The notes under the pieces are model-generated. The model saw nothing but the letters and a program-made list of their open reading frames with translations, did not search any database and was not told the DNA's origin. A program made the position numbers and the translations under genes. A stretch of DNA of 57,423 nt from Neoluteolibacter marinus (GTDB taxonomy: Bacteria; Verrucomicrobiota; Verrucomicrobiia; Verrucomicrobiales; Akkermansiaceae): NCBI RefSeq assembly GCF_014904755.1, contig NZ_JACZFQ010000085.1, positions 1-57,423 of the forward strand. The letters are read 5' to 3'. Of the stretch, positions 18,707-26,526 are shown piece by piece. The number at the start of each line of letters is the position of its first letter. Within the stretch, counting starts at the first letter, position 1.

Positions 18707-19303
18707 ATGAGTTTCATATCCCGCCTCAGATCCGCAACCGGTGAACTTCACCGGCAGCTCGACGCTTCGCCGTGGGCGGAGGAGGCGGTCCGGTCACGCC
18801 GCGGCTACGCCGGCTACCTCGAGCGGTTTCACCGCGGGCTTGCCGGTTGCTGGCCGGAGGTGGACTGGCACCAGGCGGCGGAGCTGGGTCTTCCCGACCT
18901 GGAAATGAGGCAGGGCCGCTATCGTGCGCTGGAGTCGGACCTGGCCGCGCTGGGCCGGCGGATCGACCGGATGCCCGCGCGGACCTCCGCAGGTGCCGCG
19001 GCGCCCGGCACCACGGTGGGCTGCCTCTACGTGCTGGAGGGCAGCGTGCACGGCGGCCGCCAGTTGCTCGGCCTGCTGGAGTCGAACACCGGGCCGGTGG
19101 CGGAGGCCGAGTCGGCCTTTTTCCGCGGCTTCGGCGAGCGCACGGCCTCGAGCTGGCGGGAGTTCCTTGCCTGGCTCGAGTTGATGGATCCGCCGGCCGG
19201 TTTCCACGAGGCGGCGGAAGACTCCGCGCGGCGGAGCTTCGGACATTTCATCGCGGCGTTCGGCGGCGGCGCGACGGACCTCCAAACCCCAACTTATTCA
19301 TGA
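18707..19303 (+). CDS. bphO: Bacterial heme oxygenase (biliverdin-producing)
   Basis: Opens haem to biliverdin, iron and CO in the cytoplasm; here biliverdin is the chromophore of the adjacent phytochrome. The 198-residue protein fits the family. The likely proximal haem ligand is His15 in ATGELHRQLD, and the distal helix contains GCLYVLEGSVHGGRQLLG, a clear form of the family block YVLEGxxxGG. The start at 18707 (MSFISRLRSATG) gives the correct spacing to the histidine. Its stop overlaps the start of the phytochrome gene as ATGA, so the two are translationally coupled. The symbol is used because of this pairing. Confidence 0.93.
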   Translation: MSFISRLRSATGELHRQLDASPWAEEAVRSRRGYAGYLERFHRGLAGCWPEVDWHQAAELGLPDLEMRQGRYRALESDLAALGRRIDRMPARTSAGAAAPGTTVGCLYVLEGSVHGGRQLLGLLESNTGPVAEAESAFFRGFGERTASSWREFLAWLELMDPPAGFHEAAEDSARRSFGHFIAAFGGGATDLQTPTYS

Positions 19304-21516
19304 GCGACCCCATTGATCTCGACGAGTGCGCGAACGAGCCGATCCACATCCCGGGATCGGTACAGCCGCACGGGATCCTGCTGGTGCTGGAACCGGGAGG
19401 GTTCCGCGTCGAGCAGGTGAGTGCGAACGCGGCGGGAATCCTCGGCATTGAACCGTCGGAATTACTTGGTGTCTCGTTTTTGGAGAGGGTGGATCCGGCG
19501 GCACGGGACGGCGTGGCGAAGCTGATCCGGGAAGCCGCTTCGACCTACGTGAATCCTTTCCGCGTGCCGGTGATGACCCCCGCAGGTCGCATCGTCTTCG
19601 ACGGGATCGCCCACCTGCTCGACGACTCGGCGACGATCCTCGAACTGGAGCGGTGCCCGGCCGGGCAGGATGACGGGAGTCCGACCGACGGACTGGACAA
19701 CTACCTGCAGTTGATCCAGCGCTCGCTGGGCAAGATTTCGGGCATCAGGGATATCGCCGGGATTTCCCAGCTGATGGCGGAGAAAGTCCGGGGATTCACC
19801 GGCTTCGACCGGGTGATGGTGTACCGATTCGCGCCGGACTTCCACGGCGAGGTCATCGCGGAATCGGCGGCCGAGGGGATGGAGTCCTTCCTGGGCCTCC
19901 ACTATCCCGCCTCCGACATCCCGCCGCAGGCGCGGGCGCTTTATCTCAAGACGCAGGTCCGCCTGTTGCAGGACGTCGATGCCGAGCCGGCCGTGATGGT
20001 GCCGGCCGCCCGGCCGCGGACGGGCAAGGTCCTCGACATGAGCCGCGCGGTGCTCCGGAGCATGTCGCCGATCCACCTGCAGTACCTGCGCAACATGGAG
20101 GTCGGAGCTTCCCTGACGCTTTCGCTGGTGATCGACGGCGAGCTGTGGGGGCTGATCGCCTGCCATCACCGCACGCCGCGCTTCGTCAGCTACGGGATCC
20201 GTGCCACCGCGTGTCTCTATGCCACGGTGATGTCGGCCCAGCTCGGGGTGAAACAGCGCAGCCTGGAGGACCAGCAAGCCGCCGCGGCGCGTCGCACCGC
20301 CTTGCGCTTGCTGACCGGATTCAAGGACTATGCGGACCTCGAGGGGAGCTTCGCCGAAGCGCTGCCGGATTTCATCGAGCTTTTCTCCGCCGACGGGGCG
20401 GCCGTGGTTTCCGACCGTGAGGTGCTGGCCCGCGGGTCGGTCCCTCGCGACCAGGTGCTGGTGCAGGCGCTCGGCCAGCTGTCGTCGTGGCAGGAGGAGG
20501 GGCTTTTCCTGAGCCATCACACGGTACAGGATTTCCCCGCGCTTGCCGCGGATTTGCCAAAGGCCGCCGGGGTGGTGGCGATCAACCTGGGGGAGAGCGC
20601 CTGGCTGATGATCTTCCGCGACGAGGCGTTGCAAACCGTCACCTGGGCGGGCGATCCGGCGGGCGCGAAGTCGCGCGACGACCAGGGCCGCCTGGCACCG
20701 CGCCTCAGCTTTGCCGCGTGGCAGGAGACGGTCCGTCACCAGTCGCTGCCTTGGGGCCACGGGGTGGTAGCGCTGACCACCGAGATCCGTTCCGGGATCG
20801 TCGAGCTGGTGCGCAAGCGGAACCTGGTGCTCGAGCGCTCCAACCATGAGTTGCGGCGCTTCGCCGGGATCATGGCGCACGAGGTGAAGAACCAGCTGCA
20901 GGCTGCGACGATGGCGCTTGCGCTGGTCCGGGGTGAGCGTGGCCCGCAGCTCGACGGCGGCCTCGCCCAAATCGTCGACCTGGGCGTCGACTCGCTTTCC
21001 GGCCTTTCGAAGTTCATCGGCGAGATGCTCGATTTTGCCCGCGCGGACAGCATTTCGGACGCCGAGGACATCGAGTTCGCGGAACTCGCGTCGCAGGTGG
21101 TCGACCAGTTGACGGTCGGCGGCCGGGTCGAGGGGACCGCCATCCAGATCGAGACCCTGCCGAGGGTCCGCGGGCTCAAGACCCAGCTTTTCCATCTGAT
21201 GTCGAACCTGGTCCGCAATGCCCTTGTGCATGCCCGGGTCGGCGCCCAGCCGCTGGAAATCCGGATCGGCTCCGAGGTCCGCGACCAGATCGGCACGGTG
21301 GTCTACGTGCAGGACAACGGGCGCGGCATCGACGCGTCGGACCAGCAGCGGATCTTCGACTACTTTTATCGTAGCGGCCAGAGCGGCACCGGCGGGTCGG
21401 GGATCGGGCTGGCTTTCTGCGCGCAGATCGCCCAGCGCCACGGCCACCGGCTGTGGGTCGAGCCCGGCCCGGCGGGCGGAGCCTCGTTTTGCTTCACCGT
21501 CACCCCGGCGGGTTGA
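19300..21516 (+). CDS. bphP: Bacteriophytochrome sensor histidine kinase
   Basis: A red/far-red light receptor kinase of 738 residues. The PAS domain carries the biliverdin-attaching Cys10 just before EPIHIPGSVQPHG. The GAF domain has the chromophore-pocket motif HYPASDIPPQAR. The PHY domain has its tongue motif PRLSF at about residue 470. The kinase part has an H-box at His527 in FAGIMAHEVKNQLQAATMAL, an N-box LMSNLVRNALVHA, DNGRGID and the glycine loop GTGGSGIGLAF. The HEVKN form of the H-box differs from the DLxAPLR form common in bacteriophytochromes. No response regulator gene is adjacent. Light would alter autophosphorylation and an unlinked partner would carry the output. Confidence 0.95.
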   Translation: MSDPIDLDECANEPIHIPGSVQPHGILLVLEPGGFRVEQVSANAAGILGIEPSELLGVSFLERVDPAARDGVAKLIREAASTYVNPFRVPVMTPAGRIVFDGIAHLLDDSATILELERCPAGQDDGSPTDGLDNYLQLIQRSLGKISGIRDIAGISQLMAEKVRGFTGFDRVMVYRFAPDFHGEVIAESAAEGMESFLGLHYPASDIPPQARALYLKTQVRLLQDVDAEPAVMVPAARPRTGKVLDMSRAVLRSMSPIHLQYLRNMEVGASLTLSLVIDGELWGLIACHHRTPRFVSYGIRATACLYATVMSAQLGVKQRSLEDQQAAAARRTALRLLTGFKDYADLEGSFAEALPDFIELFSADGAAVVSDREVLARGSVPRDQVLVQALGQLSSWQEEGLFLSHHTVQDFPALAADLPKAAGVVAINLGESAWLMIFRDEALQTVTWAGDPAGAKSRDDQGRLAPRLSFAAWQETVRHQSLPWGHGVVALTTEIRSGIVELVRKRNLVLERSNHELRRFAGIMAHEVKNQLQAATMALALVRGERGPQLDGGLAQIVDLGVDSLSGLSKFIGEMLDFARADSISDAEDIEFAELASQVVDQLTVGGRVEGTAIQIETLPRVRGLKTQLFHLMSNLVRNALVHARVGAQPLEIRIGSEVRDQIGTVVYVQDNGRGIDASDQQRIFDYFYRSGQSGTGGSGIGLAFCAQIAQRHGHRLWVEPGPAGGASFCFTVTPAG

Positions 21517-21535
21517 GCGTCACGTCGTCGCTGTC

Positions 21536-22438
21536 TCACCGCGTCTTCTTCGCGTGCATCGCCTCGCGGAACCGCGAGGGCGGGACGCGGTGGACGGACT
21601 TGAAGACGCGGGAGAAATGGAAGGGGTCGGGGAAGCCGCTGGCGCGGGCGGCCTCCTTCACCGACATTCCTTCCTCCAGCAGCAGCGAGGCGGCGTGCTG
21701 CATCTTCAGCCGGGTGAGGAACTGGTAAGGGCTCTCGTCGTGGAAGCGGGCGAAGAGGCGGCACAGGTAGGGTGCGTCCAGGTCGCAGGCGGCGGCGACG
21801 GCATCGAGCGAGCCGAGCTCGTGGAAGCGTTCCTCGATGCACTCGCGGACGCGGCTGAAGGTGGCGAAAGCGCGGGTGTCGGTGCTGCCGGCGCTGACGG
21901 CGTCCTCGCGGCACATCAGGATGAGCTGCTGGATGATGGCCACGCAGAGCGGGCGCGAGTACTTGGAATTCCGCGAGCCGCGCTCGATCAAGGTGTCGAA
22001 GGCGCGGCGGATCGGCTCGGACTTCAGGCAGTGGGAAATGATGCCGGGCTGGAAGTCGTGGTGTTCCAGGAAGGCCGCCGCGGCCGGACCCGCGAAGCCG
22101 GCGAAGTACTTGAGCAGCGGCTTTTCGGGATCGCTGGCGATGTGGTGCTCGATGCCCGGGCCGTAGAGGAAGAACACGCCCGACTTCAGCGGCGTCTCGA
22201 CGCCGTTGAGCGAGACCGTGCCGCGGCCGCCGTGGACGTATTCCAGCAGGAACCACGGGAAGTCCGGGCGGTCGATCCGGTAGTCCGGCCGGCAGCGCTC
22301 GAAGCCGCCGCCCTTGATCTCGAAATCGGTGCCGGCGGGCTCGTCGAAGAAGAACACGCGGGACGCCTCGACCTGCCGGGAGCGGAAGTCGGACGGGTGC
22401 GGCGCGGGATCGGGGCGACGGGGCACGCGCTTGTTCAT
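21536..22438 (-). CDS. AraC-family transcriptional regulator with cupin-like sensor domain
   Basis: A 300-residue regulator. Residues 40-150 form an AraC-type cupin fold (VHGGRGTVSLNGVETPLKSG, then FLYGPGIEHH), usually a sugar- or small-molecule-binding module. The C-terminal 100 residues hold two helix-turn-helix motifs: SLDAVAAACDLDAPYLCRLF and SVKEAARASGFPDPFHFSRV. It ends only 19 bases from the end of the bacteriophytochrome gene and converges on it; upstream it diverges from the DUF58 gene. In this phylum such regulators often control glycan use, but no target is evident here. Confidence 0.9.
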   Translation of the reverse strand: MNKRVPRRPDPAPHPSDFRSRQVEASRVFFFDEPAGTDFEIKGGGFERCRPDYRIDRPDFPWFLLEYVHGGRGTVSLNGVETPLKSGVFFLYGPGIEHHIASDPEKPLLKYFAGFAGPAAAAFLEHHDFQPGIISHCLKSEPIRRAFDTLIERGSRNSKYSRPLCVAIIQQLILMCREDAVSAGSTDTRAFATFSRVRECIEERFHELGSLDAVAAACDLDAPYLCRLFARFHDESPYQFLTRLKMQHAASLLLEEGMSVKEAARASGFPDPFHFSRVFKSVHRVPPSRFREAMHAKKTR

Positions 22439-22526
22439 CCCCCATGACCGCGGACGAGGGGAAGAACAAACGTGGCGGAGGCTTTCCGCTTGGCGGACGG
22501 GCGGGCGCGGCGAAACTTCCGGGGAG

Positions 22527-23927
22527 ATGCCCAGTGCCCCGCCGACCCCATCCCCCGCCCGGACGACGGGGAAGGTGTGGCGTTTCCTGACCCGCGACCT
22601 GGCGTACCGGTTCTACCGCCACGGGATGGGGATGAACCACTACCTGAAGCGGCGCCTGGGACCGCCGGCGATCGGCCTGATGATCGTGATCGTGATCACG
22701 GCCGGGGCCGCGATGGGGAATGCCGACCAGGCGGTGTTCCAGGTCTTTTCCCTGGCCTGCTCGCTGGTCGGGGTGGCGCTGTTTTCGCTGCCGTTCCGGC
22801 GGGTGAAGCTGGAGGCGGTGCGCGACGTGCCCGCCCATGCCACCGCGGGGCAGCGCTTGACCTATCACGTCACGCTGCACAACCGCCGCAAGAAGCCGCT
22901 GCGGCGCTTCCAGTTGATGGAAACCCCGCCCGACCCGCGGCCGGGCCTGCAGCAGTTCCTCGACAGCCGGGAGCCGGGCGAGGAGCAGCGGAACATCTTC
23001 GACCGCTCGCTGGCGTGGTACCGGTGGAACTGGCTGTGCGAGACCCGCCTGCTGTTCGAGGGCGGCAAGAGCGCGCCGGTCGACCGCCTGAAGCCGGGGC
23101 CGGGCGGGTCCGTGGCGCTGACCCTGACACCGCGGCGCCGCGGCCTGATCCGGATGAACGACCTGCGGGTGCTGCTGCCGGATTCGCTGGGCATCTTCCG
23201 CCGCTGCGTGAAGGTGCCGGCGCCGCCGGCGATGCTGGCGGTGCTGCCGCGGCGCTACCCGCTGCCGCGCTTCGAGCTGCCGGGCAGCGCCCGCTTCCAG
23301 CCCGGCGGCGAGGCGACCGCGCGCCACTCCGGTTCGACCGGCGAGTTCACCGGCCTGCGCGACTACGAGCCGGGCGACCCGCTGCGGCTGATCCACTGGC
23401 CGACCTGGGCCCGCACCGGCAAGCCGGTGGTGAAGGAGCTGGAGGACACCTTTTTCCCGCGCCACGGGCTGATCCTCGACACTTTCCCGGCCGCCGGGGA
23501 CGACGATCTGTTCGAGGACGCGGTGTCGGTCGCGGCGTCGTTCATCGTCGCGGTGGATGCCAGCGAGTCGCTGATCGACCTGATGTTCATCGCCGGCCAC
23601 GAGCGGGTGGTCACCGCCGGGCAGGGGATCGCGCGGGCGGAGACGCTGCTCGAGGTGCTGGCGGGGGTGGAGAGCGCGGAGCACGAGGATTACGATTCGC
23701 TGGCGAAGCTGGTGATGCGGCACGCCGAGGACCTGGCCGGCTGCCTGTGCGTCTTCGCCAGCTGGTCGCCGAGCCGGGCCAAGCTGTTGCAGCGCTTGCA
23801 GCGGGCGGGGATCGAGACCGCCGCGCTGGTGATCTGCCGCGAAAGCCCGGGGGCGGTCCCGCGCACCCACTTCATCCGCAGTTCCGAGCTGGCGGGCGAC
23901 CTGATGAAACTCCCGCGACGACTGTGA
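22527..23927 (+). CDS. DUF58 domain membrane protein
   Basis: A 466-residue protein with two membrane helices near the N-terminus (AIGLMIVIVITAGAAMG; VFQVFSLACSLVGVALFSL), a beta-rich region, then the DUF58 signature RDYEPGDPLRLIHWPTWART at about residues 280-300 and a von Willebrand A-like C-terminal part. In most bacteria DUF58 proteins are encoded with a MoxR ATPase and a transglutaminase and are thought to act in envelope assembly; here the transglutaminase gene follows after 103 bases but no MoxR gene is present. The start at 22527 has GGGGAG directly against it, so a GTG at about 22577 is an alternative. Confidence 0.85.
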   Translation: MPSAPPTPSPARTTGKVWRFLTRDLAYRFYRHGMGMNHYLKRRLGPPAIGLMIVIVITAGAAMGNADQAVFQVFSLACSLVGVALFSLPFRRVKLEAVRDVPAHATAGQRLTYHVTLHNRRKKPLRRFQLMETPPDPRPGLQQFLDSREPGEEQRNIFDRSLAWYRWNWLCETRLLFEGGKSAPVDRLKPGPGGSVALTLTPRRRGLIRMNDLRVLLPDSLGIFRRCVKVPAPPAMLAVLPRRYPLPRFELPGSARFQPGGEATARHSGSTGEFTGLRDYEPGDPLRLIHWPTWARTGKPVVKELEDTFFPRHGLILDTFPAAGDDDLFEDAVSVAASFIVAVDASESLIDLMFIAGHERVVTAGQGIARAETLLEVLAGVESAEHEDYDSLAKLVMRHAEDLAGCLCVFASWSPSRAKLLQRLQRAGIETAALVICRESPGAVPRTHFIRSSELAGDLMKLPRRL

Positions 23928-24030
23928 CCATGAAGTTCCGGATGCCTTCGAAAGCAGGAGCGGCTAGGGTTCCCCTTGGCCGGGGCCAGCCACCGGCGCC
24001 CCTGACACCATTTCCTTCAGTCTTTTCCGA

Positions 24031-26160
24031 ATGACCGGCCCGCCCCGCATGCTGCTCGGCGCCTCGCTCCTGTTCTGGGGCGGGATGACCGACCGTGCCC
24101 TGGTGGCGCTGGGATGCGCGGTCCTGATCGAGGGCGCCCACTGGACGCGGATCCGCTGGGATTTCGCCGACAAGGCGTCGTTGCTGGCGTGGCGGCTGTC
24201 GGTCCTGTTGCTGCTGATCGCGATGGTGCTGGTGCTCTTGCAAGGCGCGCGCCTCAACGCGATGGGGCTGGTCTTCACCTGGCTGCCGGTGATCTTGCTG
24301 CCGCTGCAGTTCGTGCAGTCCTACGGCAAGTCCGGCTCGATGGGGCTCGGCACCTTCTCCATGCTGATCCGGCGGCGCAAGGAGCACGCCTTGAAGTTCG
24401 GCCTGCCCTTCCAGGAGGTGCGCTTCAGCTTCGGCTACGTCTATTTCTGCGCGATCCTGCTGGCGTCTTGCCTGGGGCTCTATGCGGGGACGATCTACTT
24501 TTATCCGGTGATGGTGATCCTGGTCGGCTGGGCCTTCGCCACGGTTGCCGGGCGCGGCTGGCGCCAGCTGGGGGTGGCCAGCCTGGTCGCGCTGGTCCTG
24601 TCGGCGGCCGGCGGCTTGGCCGGGCAGCAGGGGCTGAGCGCCTTGTACCGCTACCTCACCGAGGGCCGCTTCGGAAGCAGCCTGAATTCGCGGCTGGATT
24701 ACCGGCGCGAGATGCAGACCTCGATCGGCAACCTCGGGGCGCTCAAGCAGTCGCCGGAGATCAAGTGGCGGCTGATCCGCGAGGACGGACCCTTGCCGCG
24801 CCTGCTACGGGTGGCATCGTACAGCGAATACGCGTCGGCCGCCACCTGGTGGGGGGTGCCGCGGCGCGAGGCGTCGGCAACCCGCGAGGAGGTGTTCCAG
24901 TCGCCGGCGCAGATCGTCAATCCGGCGAACCCGGACGACCCGGAGGACGATTTCATCGTCCTGCCGCCGAACCTGCCGGACCCCAAGGTGGTGGCGGACC
25001 CCGGGCATCATCACTTCCGGTTGCGCGGGGCGACGCCCGACGCGGCCTTGTTCCCGCTGCCGGCGAACGCGGTGAGTTTGCACCGGTTCCCGTACGAGGA
25101 ATTCGAGCGCAATTCTTTCGGTACTTTCCGCCTGAAGCCGTCGCAGCCGGTGGCCGACGCCGAGGTGCTGTGGAACGCGGGCTTTGCCACCGAGCTGAGC
25201 CCGGAGGAAGCCGCCATGGCCGGGATTCCCGAAGGCACCGCCCCGCCCGCGCTTTCCGAGCTGCAGATGCCCAAGGCGGAGGCCGCCCTGATGAAGCGCC
25301 TGGTGGACGAACTCGGGCTGCGCGAGGGCGGCCTGAAGGAGAAAGTCCACCGGCTGCAGGCCTATTTCGCCCGCGACTTCCGCTACACCCGCTACAACGC
25401 GGTGCCGCGCGGGCACGACCCGCGGTCGGGCGTCACCTTGCTTGGCAAGTTTCTCAACGAGACCAAGGCCGGGCACTGCGAGTTCTTTGCCACCGCAACC
25501 ACCTTGCTGCTGCGCGAGGCGGGGATCCCGACCCGCTACGTCACCGGCTTCGCGGTGGTCGAGTTCGACCGGGATCTCGGCGAGGCGACGATCCGCGGCA
25601 CCCACGCCCACGCCTGGACCCGCGGCTGGGATGCCGCGTCCGGCAGCTGGATGGACATCGATCTCACGCCGCAATCGTGGACCGAGCTTGAGACCCGGCC
25701 GTCGCGCTACCAGGCCTTGAGCGACTGGTTCCAGCGGCACCGCGAGGACTTCCTGGTGTGGCGCGACCAGCCCGGCCACATGACGATGGTGGTGGTGGTG
25801 CTTCTCCTCCCGATGCTCGCCGGGCTGGGCTTCATCGGCCGCAACCTGTGGCGGTCGCGCAGCCGCCTGGACCCCGCCAGGGCGCGGAGCCGCGGTCTGG
25901 CCGGGGTGTCGGCCACGCCGTTGTCGTCACTGGAAAAACCGGCAGGCCGGATTCTGGGCGAGCGTCCGCAGGGGACGCCGGTGGTGCCGTGGCTGAGGCA
26001 GCTGGAACCGCGGATCGAGCGGCCCGAGACGCTTCAAGAGGCGCTGGAACTGCATCAGCGGCTGCGCTTTGACCCCACCGCCGAGGCCCCCGAACTGGTG
26101 TCCCGCTTGCAGGTCCTGGTGGCGGAATTGCGCTTGGCGCTGGCGGACCTCAGGGGCTGA
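24031..26160 (+). CDS. Membrane transglutaminase-like protein (TgpA type)
   Basis: A 709-residue inner-membrane protein. About five hydrophobic helices occupy residues 1-200 (for example LSVLLLLIAMVLVLLQGA), a large periplasmic part follows, and a last helix lies near residue 590 (MTMVVVVLLLPMLAGLGFIG) before a cytoplasmic tail. The periplasmic part holds a transglutaminase-like catalytic triad: Cys in KAGHCEFFATATTLLLREAG, His in GTHAHAWTRGW, Asp in MDIDLTP. This matches TgpA-type proteins, in which a cysteine-peptidase or amide-forming activity is suspected but the substrate is unknown. It probably shares a transcript with the DUF58 gene. Confidence 0.9.
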   Translation: MTGPPRMLLGASLLFWGGMTDRALVALGCAVLIEGAHWTRIRWDFADKASLLAWRLSVLLLLIAMVLVLLQGARLNAMGLVFTWLPVILLPLQFVQSYGKSGSMGLGTFSMLIRRRKEHALKFGLPFQEVRFSFGYVYFCAILLASCLGLYAGTIYFYPVMVILVGWAFATVAGRGWRQLGVASLVALVLSAAGGLAGQQGLSALYRYLTEGRFGSSLNSRLDYRREMQTSIGNLGALKQSPEIKWRLIREDGPLPRLLRVASYSEYASAATWWGVPRREASATREEVFQSPAQIVNPANPDDPEDDFIVLPPNLPDPKVVADPGHHHFRLRGATPDAALFPLPANAVSLHRFPYEEFERNSFGTFRLKPSQPVADAEVLWNAGFATELSPEEAAMAGIPEGTAPPALSELQMPKAEAALMKRLVDELGLREGGLKEKVHRLQAYFARDFRYTRYNAVPRGHDPRSGVTLLGKFLNETKAGHCEFFATATTLLLREAGIPTRYVTGFAVVEFDRDLGEATIRGTHAHAWTRGWDAASGSWMDIDLTPQSWTELETRPSRYQALSDWFQRHREDFLVWRDQPGHMTMVVVVLLLPMLAGLGFIGRNLWRSRSRLDPARARSRGLAGVSATPLSSLEKPAGRILGERPQGTPVVPWLRQLEPRIERPETLQEALELHQRLRFDPTAEAPELVSRLQVLVAELRLALADLRG

Positions 26161-26526
26161 TCCGGGGCCCCCCGACCGGGGCGCCGGTGGCACCCGAAAT
26201 GCTTGGGAGAGGGTCGAATCGGGTGGATTTTTTCCGCAGGAAACCGGGCGATAAAAAACAACCGAGGACGCGTATTTTTCGCAGTGGAGAGCCGGTTTTT
26301 CCGGGTGGGGGGAGGTGTGGATTGGCGGTTCGTGCTGAAATGCTCCATCGAAAGCATTTATTGACGCGAAAACTGATCTTTGTTACTCGGCTATCGATGA
26401 GAAAAGTCGAGGTGGTTTTTTCGTTTCAACCCGTTCGCGGTCAAGGGCCGGCGGCGGGTCGGATTCCCCCGTGACGTTCTCAGCGAATCCGCGGATTCAC
26501 CCGCCGCGGCGACAAAAAAAACAACC
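26161..26526 (+). promoter_or_regulatory. 366-base noncoding region upstream of the LamG surface protein gene
   Basis: The longest gap in the window and clearly lower in GC than its surroundings. I find no convincing gene. It contains several A/T tracts (gggataaaaaacaa, gtatttttcgc), a TTGACG at 26361 with only a poor -10 candidate 17 bases on (tactcg), and an A-rich run (gacaaaaaaaacaacc) directly before the ATG at 26527 in place of a Shine-Dalgarno sequence. Just after the transglutaminase stop there is a GC-rich fold-back (cccc-gacc-gggg) without a T-tract. It probably carries the promoter and a long untranslated leader. Confidence 0.4.

Noticed and set aside
26187-26474. A small gene in the 366-base gap
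   Set aside because: The frame has mixed low-GC codons, no ribosome site and no plausible protein features; the region looks regulatory.
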